NCBI RefSeq assembly: GCF_003201105.1
Contig: NZ_QICJ01000003.1
Coordinates: forward strand, 477,665-541,664
Direction: 5' to 3'
DNA length: 64,000 bases
DNA from: Dyella sp. AtDHG13
GTDB lineage: Bacteria; Pseudomonadota; Gammaproteobacteria; Xanthomonadales; Rhodanobacteraceae
In this document: in pieces, positions 8,010-16,811 of the stretch
Layout: each line of letters begins with the position of its first letter
Position numbering within the stretch: position 1 is the stretch's first letter
Program-made: the position numbers and the translations under genes
The notes under the pieces: model-generated
What the model saw: only the letters and a program-made list of their open reading frames with translations
Databases searched by the model: none
Told to the model about the DNA's origin: nothing

Positions 8010-9635
8010 ATGGATCAGGGCTTCCATTTCATCCGACCGCTATGGCTGCTGCTGTTGCCGCTGGGGCCGCTGCTGCTGTGGTGGTGGCAGCGCCGCAACG
8101 ATCCGCTGCAGCGGTGGAAAGGCATGATTGCGCCGCACCTGCTGGCGCATCTGGTGGTGGGCGACAGCGAGCACTGGCGGCCGCGGCCCATCCACCTCGT
8201 ATGCGCCGTCATCGTCATCGGCAGCATCGCCTGCGCGGGGCCGACGTGGGAGCTGGAATCCCCGCCGTTCGCGGAAGACCGCGCGCCGATGATGGTGGCG
8301 ATGGACCTGTCGCCGGCCATGAACGCCATGGACGTCTCCCCCACGCGGCTGGAGCGCGCCAAGCAGAAGGTGCGCGACCTGATGGCCTTGCGCGTGGGCG
8401 GCCGCACGGGCCTGATCGTGTATACGAACACGGCACACATGGTGCTGCCGCCCACGGACGATGCGGCGCTGATGGAAATGTTCCTCTCCGCGCTGAGCAC
8501 CGACCTGTTGCCGGCGAAGGGTCGCAACGCCGGCGCCGCGCTGGCGCTGGCCGATCGGCTGCTGGATGCCGAGCACGATCCCGGCACCATCGTGTTCTTC
8601 ACCAGCGGGTTCGATGACGCGCAGATTCCCGCCTTCGTCGCGCACCGCCAGCACTCGCGGCAGCAGGTGCTGATGCTCGCGGTGGGCACGACCCAGGGCG
8701 GTCCCTTGCGCACGGCCAACGGCGGCGAGCAGACCGGCGAGGACGGCTCGCCCGTGGTCGCGAAGCTGGACGACAAGGCGCTGCAGCAGCTCGCGTCGCA
8801 GGCGCATATCCCCTTGGCAAGCATCACCTCGAACAACGACGACATGCAGTGGGTGCAGCGCGAGGCCGTGCACCACCTGCAGGTCGTGACCCACGCATCG
8901 TCGGTGCACTGGAAGGAATGCGGCTACTACCTGTGCTACCCGCTGGTGCTGGTTGCCTTGCTCTGGTTCCGGCGTGGCTGGATGGTGCGCTGGCTGTTCG
9001 TGCTCGGCTTCGTGGGGCTGGGAGCGCTGCCGTCGCCCGCGCTCGCCACCGACTGGCATGTAGCCGACTGGTTCTTCACGCCCGACCAGCAGGGCCGCTG
9101 GTACTACGAGCACCGCGATTTCGGCAAGGCGGCCGAGCATTTCCAGAACCCCTACTGGAAAGCCTGGGCGCTGTACCAGCACGGCCGCTGGGACGAAGCG
9201 CAGAAGGTCTTCGACACCTTGCCGGGGCCGGATGCGAAGTTCATGTCCGGCAACAGCTATGCGCACCAGTTCGAATACCAGGAAGCCAAGGACGCCTACA
9301 ACGAAGCGTTGCGCATGCGCCATCCGTTCCCTGAGGCCGAGGCGAACCTGCGGCTCATGGATACGCTGATGAAGCAGCGCGCGGACGTGCCACCGGAAAC
9401 CAAGGACGAAGACACCACGCCCGACCAGGTCAAGCAAGACAAGGATGCTAAGAAGGGCAACGAGAAGGAGATGGTGATGGGCAAGCGCCCCATCGCGCTG
9501 CCGGCGGACGTGTGGATGCGCAACCTCAGCGTGTCGCCCGCGGAATTCCTGCGCACCAAGTTCAGCATCGAGAACGGCCAGTCGACGCCGACCGCGCCGG
9601 CACCCGCGAGCAGCGCGCCGGAGTCGCCGCCATGA
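8010..9635 (+). CDS. BatB-like VWA protein with C-terminal TPR region
   Basis: A 541-residue protein. N-terminal helices (LWLLLLPLGPLLLWWW and around residue 70) precede a VWA domain at residues ~88-285. Two more hydrophobic segments follow near 310-345, then a tetratricopeptide-like part (residues ~360-455) and a charged, proline-rich tail. The adhesion-site motif is AMDLSPAMNAMD, so the usual D-x-S-x-S has Ala in place of the last Ser; metal binding may be weakened. BatB fused to BatC-like TPRs is common in proteobacteria. Its stop overlaps the batD start (ATGA). Confidence 0.9.
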   Translation: MDQGFHFIRPLWLLLLPLGPLLLWWWQRRNDPLQRWKGMIAPHLLAHLVVGDSEHWRPRPIHLVCAVIVIGSIACAGPTWELESPPFAEDRAPMMVAMDLSPAMNAMDVSPTRLERAKQKVRDLMALRVGGRTGLIVYTNTAHMVLPPTDDAALMEMFLSALSTDLLPAKGRNAGAALALADRLLDAEHDPGTIVFFTSGFDDAQIPAFVAHRQHSRQQVLMLAVGTTQGGPLRTANGGEQTGEDGSPVVAKLDDKALQQLASQAHIPLASITSNNDDMQWVQREAVHHLQVVTHASSVHWKECGYYLCYPLVLVALLWFRRGWMVRWLFVLGFVGLGALPSPALATDWHVADWFFTPDQQGRWYYEHRDFGKAAEHFQNPYWKAWALYQHGRWDEAQKVFDTLPGPDAKFMSGNSYAHQFEYQEAKDAYNEALRMRHPFPEAEANLRLMDTLMKQRADVPPETKDEDTTPDQVKQDKDAKKGNEKEMVMGKRPIALPADVWMRNLSVSPAEFLRTKFSIENGQSTPTAPAPASSAPESPP

Positions 9636-10963
9636 GGGCGTGGTGCTGCTTTCTGCTGTGGCTATGCGTGGCGGCAGTGCATGCCGACGAGCCGCCCCCG
9701 GCCCCGCCCATCCAGGTGCGTGTGCATCAGGAGCCGGCCGGTACGCTGATGCAGGGCGAAACCACGCGCATCGTGGTGGACATGCTCACGCCAGACTTCT
9801 TCACCGACGCGCCGGTGCTGCCCGAACTGCACGTGGACGGCGCCTATCTTTCGCTGTCCGATGAAACCCCGGGCCATCTGGTGGAAACGGTCGATGGGCA
9901 GAGCTGGTCGGGCGTGTCGCGCACCTATCTCATCACGCCGTTGATGTCCGGGCCGATGGAAATTCCCTCGTTCGAGATCACCGCGCATATCGGCGCCGCG
10001 CGCACCCCGGTCGCCGTGCAGACGCCGCCGCTCGCGCTGCAGGTACAGGCATTGAGCTTGCCGGCCGGGGTGACGGAAGCGCTGATCGCCAGTTCGGTAA
10101 AGATCACGCAGACAGTGACGCCGCAGGACGGCGGCCTGCACGTGGGCGATACCGTGACGCGCCGCATCGAGATATCCGCCGAAGGCGCGCCCGCGATGAT
10201 GCTGCCGCCTACCGTTTTCGCACCGGTGAGCGGGCTCACGCTGTATGCGGCATCGCCGGTCACGCGCGATGCGGTCGACAATCACGGCGGTTTCGTCGGC
10301 GGCAGCCGCGTGGATACGGCCAGCTACGTCATCGACCATCGCGGGCGCTATAGCTTGCCGCCGGTGACGGTGCGTTGGATGGACAGCCGTACGCGCGAAT
10401 GGCGCGAAAGCACCGTGCCCGCTGTCCATTTCCACGCGTGGTGGGGCAGCACGAACAAGCCGCGCTTCGCGCTGCCGCAACGCGGCTTCATGCCCAGGCT
10501 GATCGAGTGGCTGTCGAGCGACGCCGGGATTGGCGTGCTCCTGCTCGCCGTGCTGGCGTGGCTCGCATGGCGGTTCCGCGATACGTGCCAGCAGCTGTGG
10601 CAGCGATGGAAGGCATGGCGGCATCGGCGCCGTCATGCGGAGGCGGCCGCCTTCCGCGCCATCACCCGCCAGCGCCATGCCGCCTCGGCCAAGGTGCTGG
10701 CCGAAGTGGTCGATGCGTGGGTGCGGCGCGCGGCGGACGATGGCGCGCCAACCAGCGTGGCAGGCTGGGCCACGCGCTACGGCGAAGCGTCCCTGCTGGC
10801 GCAATGGAACGCCTTGCAGGATGCGCTGTACGGAAAAGGCACGTCGGCGTGGTCCGCTTCCGCCTTGACCGACGCACTCGGCTCCGCACGGCACCAGTGG
10901 AAGCACAGCCGGTCACGTTGGCGGCGCCGTCCCGAGCTGCCGCCATTGAATCCGGCGTCATGA
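9632..10963 (+). CDS. BatD-like secreted/membrane-anchored protein
   Basis: A 443-residue protein that starts with a signal peptide (CCFLLWLCVAAVHA). A beta-rich periplasmic region follows with the BatD-type opening VRVHQEPAGTLMQGETTRIVVDM. One membrane helix lies at about residues 300-318 (GVLLLAVLAWLAWRF), with a basic cytoplasmic tail after it. BatD is the last conserved member of Bat operons. The ATG overlaps the preceding stop by four bases, so translation is coupled. It closes the MoxR-DUF58-DUF4381-BatA-BatB-BatD set; a 122-bp gap separates it from the cytochrome gene. Confidence 0.9.
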   Translation: MRAWCCFLLWLCVAAVHADEPPPAPPIQVRVHQEPAGTLMQGETTRIVVDMLTPDFFTDAPVLPELHVDGAYLSLSDETPGHLVETVDGQSWSGVSRTYLITPLMSGPMEIPSFEITAHIGAARTPVAVQTPPLALQVQALSLPAGVTEALIASSVKITQTVTPQDGGLHVGDTVTRRIEISAEGAPAMMLPPTVFAPVSGLTLYAASPVTRDAVDNHGGFVGGSRVDTASYVIDHRGRYSLPPVTVRWMDSRTREWRESTVPAVHFHAWWGSTNKPRFALPQRGFMPRLIEWLSSDAGIGVLLLAVLAWLAWRFRDTCQQLWQRWKAWRHRRRHAEAAAFRAITRQRHAASAKVLAEVVDAWVRRAADDGAPTSVAGWATRYGEASLLAQWNALQDALYGKGTSAWSASALTDALGSARHQWKHSRSRWRRRPELPPLNPAS

Positions 10964-11085
10964 TCGGTCACGTATTCACAGGCTCATCGCGAGCGCTGGC
11001 TACCATGCCCACGCGCGACGGTGAAAAACAGCATCCCAGGAAGGGATGCACGACATTCATACCGTAGGTATCGGGGGAGAGCAGG

Positions 11086-13551
11086 ATGGGTCGTTCCAGG
11101 AAGAGCCACGGCAAGCGCTCTGGCAAGGCGGCGGCTGCGCCATCGGCACCGGCGATGACGCCTGCGCCCGAGGCCCGCCATCGCCATGTGTGGTGGTTGC
11201 CGTTGGGCCTGGCTGTGCTGGTGCTGGTCCTGCTGGGCATCTGGTGGCTGCGCGTGCCTGCGCCCGGCGGCGCGACCACGCCGGTGGCCACGGCCGCCTC
11301 GGCTCCCACGCCCGCATCGCCCGCGTTGCCTCCGGCGCATTACGTCGGAGCGCAGGCTTGCACGTCCTGCCACGCGAAGGAGGCGCAGGCGTGGCAGCAG
11401 TCGCATCATGCGCTGGCCATGCAGGTGGCCGACGACAAGACCATCGAAGGCCGCTTCGAAGGCGCGCTGAAACAGGACGGCTCCACCGCCAGTTTCTTCA
11501 AACGCGATCACGCCTTTTTCGTGAAAACCGACGGGCCGGACGGCAAGCCCGGCGAGTTCGAGGTGAAGTACGCCTTCGGCGTCTATCCGTTGCAGCAGTA
11601 TCTCGTCGCGTTTCCCGATGGGCGCCTTCAGGCGTTGCGCGCCTCATGGGATGCGCGCCCCGCGGCCGAGGGCGGCCAGCGCTGGTTCAACCTGTATCCC
11701 GGCGAGCACATCGACGCGCACGACACGCTGCATTGGACGCGACTGAACCAGAACTGGAACTTCATGTGCGCGGATTGCCACTCCACCAACGTGCAGCGCA
11801 ACTACGACTTGGCCAGCAACACCTTCAAGACCACATGGAGCGAGATCAACGTCGCCTGCGAAGCCTGCCACGGGCCGGGCTCGCGTCATGTCGAATGGTC
11901 CAACGCCAGCGACGACAGGAAGCGCGCCGATCCGTCGATGGGCCTGAGCATTGCCCTGGACGAGCGCAAGGGCATGCACTGGATTCCCAATCCTGCCTCC
12001 GGCAACCCGGTGCGCAGCACGCCGCTGGCCTCGCATCGCGAAGTGGAAACCTGCGCGGTGTGCCATTCGCGTCGCGGCATCATCGCCAAGGACTCGGCGC
12101 CCACCGGCCGCCTCATGGACACGCACGATCCGGTGTTGCTCACCGAAGGCCGCTACTACGCGGACGGCCAGCAGCTGGACGAGGTCTATGTGTACGCGTC
12201 CTTCCTGCAGAGCCGCATGTATGCGAAGGGCGTGACCTGCAGCGACTGCCACGATCCGCATACGGGCAAGACGCGCGCGCAGGGCAACGCGCTGTGCGAA
12301 AGCTGCCATACGCCGGCCGTCTACGACACGGCGAAGCACACCATGCACAAGGAAGGCAGCGCGGGATCGCAATGCGTGGCCTGCCACATGCCCTCGAAGA
12401 ACTACATGGTGATCAATGCGCGCCCCGATCATTCCATCCGTGTGCCGCGTCCCGACCTGACCGTGCAATACGGCGTGCCCAACGCCTGCGCTAACTGCCA
12501 CGCCGACAAGGGCGCGCAATGGGCCGCCGATGCAGTTGCGAAAGCGCACGGCCCCGAGCGCGAGGGCTACCAGCATTTCGTCGAGGCACTGGATGCGGCG
12601 CGCCGCGGCAAACCCGGCGCCGCGTCGCTGCTGACGACGCTGGCGGGCGATGCGTCGTCGCCCACGATTGCCCGCGCCACGGCCGTCGGCGAACTGCGCC
12701 ACTACGCCAGCCCCGATGCGCTGCCGGCGATCCAGTCCGCGCTGGGCGATGGCGATCCGCTCATGCGCGAAGCCGCGCTCGATGCATTGCTTGCCTTTCC
12801 CACCGAGGTGCGCGGCCCGCTGGCGGCGCCGTTGGCCGATGACCAGGTGCTCGCGGTGCGGGTAAAGGCGGGCCGCGTGCTCGCCGGCGTGCCCGATGCG
12901 CAGTTGGATGCCAGCCAGCGTGCGGCGCGCGATCGGGCCTTCGTCACCTACAAGCAGGCGCAGGACGCCATCGCGGATCGCCCCGAATCGCACTTCGATC
13001 TGGGTCTGGTCTATGTCGAACGCGGCGACACCGCGGCGGCGGAGCAGGCCTTCCGCCAGGCGTTGAAGCTGCAGCCGGATTTCGTACCGGCCTATGTGAA
13101 CCTGTCGGACATGTACCGCGCCATGGGGCGCGAGGAAGACGCCGGCAAGATCCTCGATGAAGGGCTGAAGGGCGTGCCGGGCAACGCCAGCCTGCTGCAT
13201 ACCAAGGGCCTGGCGCTGATCCGGCAGCAGCAGCCCAAGGAAGCCTTGTCCTGGCTGGAGCGTGCGCACCGCGCCGAGCCCTCCAATGCACGCTTTGCCT
13301 ATGTCTATGGGGTGGCGCTCGATTCCGCCGGAGAGCACGAGCAGGCGCGCAAGCTATGGGAAGAAGGCCTGCGGGCCGCACCGTATGATCCTTCGTTGCT
13401 GTTCGCCCTGGCCGAGGCGGAGCGGGACGCCGGCAACAAGGAACAGGCGCGCGATTACGCCCAGCGCCTGGTGGCGGTGGCGCCGCGCTCCCGCGAGGCC
13501 CACGAACTGCTGCAAAGCCTGGGCGGCGACAGCCTGCCTGCCTTCCACTGA
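11086..13551 (+). CDS. Membrane-anchored octaheme cytochrome c with HEAT-like and TPR repeats
   Basis: An 821-residue protein. A basic start and one membrane helix (residues ~37-56) anchor it, leaving the rest in the periplasm. Eight CxxCH haem c sites are visible: CTSCH, CADCH, CEACH, CAVCH, CSDCH, CESCH, CVACH and CANCH, between about residues 92 and 470. A helical HEAT-like region follows (about 500-610), then at least four TPR units to the C-terminus (for example AEQAFRQALKLQPDFVPAYVNLSDMYRAMG). Such proteins are presumed electron-transfer or protein-assembly factors; the reaction is not known. It lies on the same strand after the Bat operon, but the gap allows its own promoter. Maturation would need a cytochrome c assembly system not present here. 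Confidence 0.9.
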   Translation: MGRSRKSHGKRSGKAAAAPSAPAMTPAPEARHRHVWWLPLGLAVLVLVLLGIWWLRVPAPGGATTPVATAASAPTPASPALPPAHYVGAQACTSCHAKEAQAWQQSHHALAMQVADDKTIEGRFEGALKQDGSTASFFKRDHAFFVKTDGPDGKPGEFEVKYAFGVYPLQQYLVAFPDGRLQALRASWDARPAAEGGQRWFNLYPGEHIDAHDTLHWTRLNQNWNFMCADCHSTNVQRNYDLASNTFKTTWSEINVACEACHGPGSRHVEWSNASDDRKRADPSMGLSIALDERKGMHWIPNPASGNPVRSTPLASHREVETCAVCHSRRGIIAKDSAPTGRLMDTHDPVLLTEGRYYADGQQLDEVYVYASFLQSRMYAKGVTCSDCHDPHTGKTRAQGNALCESCHTPAVYDTAKHTMHKEGSAGSQCVACHMPSKNYMVINARPDHSIRVPRPDLTVQYGVPNACANCHADKGAQWAADAVAKAHGPEREGYQHFVEALDAARRGKPGAASLLTTLAGDASSPTIARATAVGELRHYASPDALPAIQSALGDGDPLMREAALDALLAFPTEVRGPLAAPLADDQVLAVRVKAGRVLAGVPDAQLDASQRAARDRAFVTYKQAQDAIADRPESHFDLGLVYVERGDTAAAEQAFRQALKLQPDFVPAYVNLSDMYRAMGREEDAGKILDEGLKGVPGNASLLHTKGLALIRQQQPKEALSWLERAHRAEPSNARFAYVYGVALDSAGEHEQARKLWEEGLRAAPYDPSLLFALAEAERDAGNKEQARDYAQRLVAVAPRSREAHELLQSLGGDSLPAFH

Positions 13552-13646
13552 CGCCAGTCGGTCGCTGCCACGCGGCGGCCCGGCGCATGCGATCATCGCG
13601 CGTGCGGGGCCGCCGGCCCCGCTCAACCGGGAACGGGGAGGCGAGC

Positions 13647-14471
13647 ATGATCGTCCGTCGCTGGTGGTCTGGCCTGTTTCTGTTGCTGGCATGCGTCACC
13701 GTCGCCAGGGCGGCGGACGTGCGGCGCGATCTGGCTTACGGTGCCGACGCGAAACAACGTTTGGACGTCTATCTGCCGAGCGTGCCGAAGGACGCACCCA
13801 TCATCGTCATGGTGCACGGTGGCGCCTGGATGATCGGCGACAAGGCGAGCCGTGGCGTGGTCGAGCCCAAGGCCGCGCACTGGAACCAGGCGGGCTACGT
13901 GTTCGTTTCGGTCGACTATCGGCTATGGCCCAAGGCCGGTCCGCTCGAACAGGCCCAGGATGTCGCCGACGCGCTTGCCTACGTGCAGCAGCACGCGCAG
14001 GCGTGGGGCGCGGACGGAACGAAGATCGTACTGATGGGACATTCCGCCGGCGCGCACCTGGTCGCCCTGCTGTCGTCGTCGCCCGCCATGGCGACGGGGC
14101 GCGGCGCGAAGCGCTGGCTGGGCACGGTGTCGCTGGATGCCGGCGCCATCGATGTGCCGGGCATCATGTCGTCGCCGCACGCGGGGTTCTACGACAGGGT
14201 GTTCGGCAGCGATCCCGCGCAATGGCGCAAGGCCTCGCCCATCGATCAGCTCGGCCGCGACGCCTTGCCGGTCCTGCTCGTGTGCTCAAGCCGCAGGGCG
14301 GAGTCCTGCCCGCACAATCGCGCCTATGCGACCAAGGCGCAGGGCCTGGGCGTGGATGCCAGCGTGTTGCCGGAGCCGCTGAGCCACGCCGACATCAACG
14401 CGACGCTCGGGGAAGGCGGCGGCTACACCGACGCCGTGGATGCCTTTCTGCGCGGCCTTGGCCTGCCCTGA
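13647..14471 (+). CDS. Secreted alpha/beta-hydrolase, carboxylesterase-like
   Basis: A 274-residue protein with a signal peptide (LFLLLACVTVARA). The alpha/beta-hydrolase fold has an oxyanion-hole motif VMVHGGAW near residue 55 and the nucleophile elbow GHSAG near residue 133; a C-terminal His is in EPLSHADIN. It resembles the kynurenine formamidase/carboxylesterase group. The substrate is unknown. GGGAGG lies six bases before the ATG at 13647, which fixes the start. It converges on the DoxX gene. Confidence 0.85.
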   Translation: MIVRRWWSGLFLLLACVTVARAADVRRDLAYGADAKQRLDVYLPSVPKDAPIIVMVHGGAWMIGDKASRGVVEPKAAHWNQAGYVFVSVDYRLWPKAGPLEQAQDVADALAYVQQHAQAWGADGTKIVLMGHSAGAHLVALLSSSPAMATGRGAKRWLGTVSLDAGAIDVPGIMSSPHAGFYDRVFGSDPAQWRKASPIDQLGRDALPVLLVCSSRRAESCPHNRAYATKAQGLGVDASVLPEPLSHADINATLGEGGGYTDAVDAFLRGLGLP

Positions 14472-14502
14472 CGCGAAGCCTCGTCGCGCCAGGGCCGCAG
14501 GT

Positions 14503-14916
14503 TCAACGCCGGTCGAGCGAGTACTTGCCTGGGCCGGCCACGCACAGCAACACCAGGCCGCCGGCGATGCTCACGTTCTTGTAGAAGTTGATCATCGCGC
14601 CGATGCGTTCGGGATCGACCAGGTTCCAGAACTGATGGCCGATCACCGCAGCGGCCACCGTATACAGCGCCAGCACGATCGCCAGCGGGCGCGTGTAGAA
14701 CCCGACCGCGATGGCGATGCCGACGAAGAACTCCATGATCACCGCGATGGCGGCCGTGACCGTCGGCATCGGCACGCCGACGGAACCCATGTAGGTGGCC
14801 GTATCCGAGAACGCGGTGAGCTTGCTCCAGCCGAAGATGACGAACAGAACCATCAGCAGAAGGCGTGCGAGGAGCAGCAAACCATCCTTGCTGCCTGCCA
14901 GTAACGTATATCGCAT
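14503..14916 (-). CDS. DoxX family membrane protein
   Basis: A 137-residue protein with four hydrophobic helices and the DoxX opening ARLLLMVLFVIFGWSKL. The family includes quinone-linked membrane subunits, but most members, including this one, have no assigned reaction. The ATG is preceded by GGGAG seven bases upstream. It stands alone on the minus strand. Confidence 0.88.
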   Translation of the reverse strand: MRYTLLAGSKDGLLLLARLLLMVLFVIFGWSKLTAFSDTATYMGSVGVPMPTVTAAIAVIMEFFVGIAIAVGFYTRPLAIVLALYTVAAAVIGHQFWNLVDPERIGAMINFYKNVSIAGGLVLLCVAGPGKYSLDRR

Positions 14917-15043
14917 GGCTTTTCTCCCATGACTCTACGCAAGGCGTGCGGGTCGCGGCCCGCGTGCACCGCGCCACCCGTGCAGCGCGGTCGTGAACAC
15001 TATATGCCTGTGCGAGGCTGATGGTGCAGCCTGGCCTGGCCGT

Positions 15044-15856
15044 TCAGGCGTCCTCGGAGATGTCGCTCTTGTAGCGGTCGGCGGCCACGCTGCGCGACAG
15101 CTCGGGCAGCATGCGCCGGCGCGCTTCCTGAAAGTGTCGCCATTCCACGCTGTCCACCAGCGAGGGAATGGTGACCAGTTCGCCCTGGTCGTAGCCCGCG
15201 AGCGCCGCGTCCACCAGTTCATCCACTTCCATGATCATGCGCGGCGGGAAGGCTTCGATGCCGCCCGCGGCATTCCAGATGCCCGTGCGCGTCACGCCCG
15301 GCAGCACGCATTGCACGCGAATGCCGTGCCGCGCGACTTCCTCGTGCAGCGAGAGGCTGTAGGTGAGCACATAGCTCTTGCTGGCCGCATAGGCGCCAGG
15401 GAAAAGCTCCGGCGCCAGCGCCAGTATCGAGCCGATGTTGATGATGCTGCCCTGGCCGCGCGCCACCAGCCGAGGCAGCATGGCCGCGATCAGTCGCGAC
15501 GGCGTGGTGACGTTGAGTTCGATCATCGCGTCCACGTCGTCGGGCGATGCTTCCGCGAGAGCAGGCCCGGCCTCCACGCCCGCGTTGTTCACCAGCATGC
15601 CGATGGCGGCGTCGGTGCGCAGCCGTTCTTCCACGCGCTCGCGTTCGCCGGGCAAGGTCAGGTCCGCTGGCAGGACTTCCGCTTTCACCTGATATTCACG
15701 GGCAAGCCGCCGCGCCAGGGCTTCCAGCGGCTCCGGGTTGCGCGCCACCAGCACGACTGGATGGCCGCGTTGCGCGAAGCGATCGGCGTAAGCGGCGCCG
15801 ATGCCTGCGGAAGCGCCGGTGATCAGGACGGTATCGGGCTGTTCGACGACGGCCAT
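15044..15856 (-). CDS. Short-chain dehydrogenase/reductase
   Basis: A 270-residue classical SDR with the Rossmann cofactor motif TGASAGIG near residue 12, an NNAG motif near residue 85 and the catalytic Y-x-x-x-K as YAASK near residue 154, preceded by Ser in NIGSILAL. The cofactor-selecting region (LVARN) suggests NADP(H). The substrate is not predictable. The ATG at 15856 has GGAG eight bases upstream; the open frame continues 29 residues further without a better start. It is divergent from the small periplasmic protein gene, with a 274-bp gap. Confidence 0.88.
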   Translation of the reverse strand: MAVVEQPDTVLITGASAGIGAAYADRFAQRGHPVVLVARNPEPLEALARRLAREYQVKAEVLPADLTLPGERERVEERLRTDAAIGMLVNNAGVEAGPALAEASPDDVDAMIELNVTTPSRLIAAMLPRLVARGQGSIINIGSILALAPELFPGAYAASKSYVLTYSLSLHEEVARHGIRVQCVLPGVTRTGIWNAAGGIEAFPPRMIMEVDELVDAALAGYDQGELVTIPSLVDSVEWRHFQEARRRMLPELSRSVAADRYKSDISEDA

Positions 15857-16130
15857 GCGGGTATCTCCGGGGACGAGGGTTTGGATGGCGCCAGGGCTTC
15901 GCGATGACCGGTCAAGCTTGCACCCGCGCCGGTATCGTGTCACGCCCCGGATGGGCGTTTTCCTCAGTAGAACTACGCATCATCTTTGGGTGATTTTTCG
16001 CTCGTGGCCCCGGGCGTACTGGTCGAACATGGCCGGGTGAAGGGAGCTCAAGCATGGCTACGCCGATACGTGTCCACCCTCCCGCACCGAACCCGGCCCC
16101 GGGCGATCGATACCCCAAGGAGACATCATC

Positions 16131-16751
16131 ATGAAGACGTTCCAACCTTCCACCCGCTACCTGCTCGCCGCCGCGATGGCCCTTTCCGCGCCGATGTTCG
16201 CGTGGGCGCAGCAGGCCACGGAGGAAGCCCCCGTCAACTCGACCGTGCATGAGCTGGGTCGCGAGGACCGGTCGATCACGGCGACCGTGGTGTCGGTGGA
16301 CAAGCAGGAGCGCTTCGTCACGCTGAAGGGCCCCAAGGGCAAGGAAGTCACCATCCAGGCCGGCCCCGAAGTGCAGAACTTCGACCAGCTGAAGGCGGGC
16401 GACCAGGTGACGGCGCATTACCAGTCCGCCGTGGCCGTGCAGATCATGCCGGCCGGCAGCGCCAAGCGCGACGTGGAATATCAGGCGGGTGAGGCGACCG
16501 CCGCGCCGGGCAGCAAGCCGGGCGTGAAGGAAGGCCAGTCCGTCACGGTGACCAGCAAGCTCACCGCGGTGGATCTGAAGAACCACACCGTGACGCTGAA
16601 GGGCCCGGACGGCCACGAGCGCATGATCGAAGTGAAGGATCCTGCGCGCCAGGCCGAGATGAGCAAGCTCAAGGTGGGCGACATGGTGGTCGCCACCTAT
16701 GTCGAGGCTCTGGCGATCACCGTGACGCCGAAGGCGAAGGCGTCGAAGTAA
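16131..16751 (+). CDS. Small periplasmic protein with two tandem copies of one beta-rich domain
   Basis: A 206-residue protein with a clear signal peptide (LLAAAMALSAPMFAWA). The mature part is an internal duplication. Residues ~48-105 and ~137-195 both run from a valine-rich strand through TLKGP(K/D)G to KxGDxVxAxYxxAxAxxV. This suggests two small beta-barrel-like domains. Proteins of this kind are widespread and unnamed in proteobacteria; no function can be given. A consensus ribosome-binding site (AAGGAG) precedes the start. A strong terminator follows. Confidence 0.85.
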   Translation: MKTFQPSTRYLLAAAMALSAPMFAWAQQATEEAPVNSTVHELGREDRSITATVVSVDKQERFVTLKGPKGKEVTIQAGPEVQNFDQLKAGDQVTAHYQSAVAVQIMPAGSAKRDVEYQAGEATAAPGSKPGVKEGQSVTVTSKLTAVDLKNHTVTLKGPDGHERMIEVKDPARQAEMSKLKVGDMVVATYVEALAITVTPKAKASK

Positions 16752-16761
16752 GCAACGAAAA

Positions 16762-16787
16762 GGGGCCGCACCGCGGTCCCTTTTTTT
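16762..16787. terminator. Bidirectional terminator between convergent genes
   Basis: An 8-bp stem, GGGGCCGC at 16762-16769 pairing with 16773-16780 (one G-T pair), has a 3-nt loop with seven T after and four A before. It can serve both the periplasmic protein gene and the convergent isomerase operon. Confidence 0.85.
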
Positions 16788-16811
16788 GCGTCGAGGTGAA
16801 TCCAGCGACGC

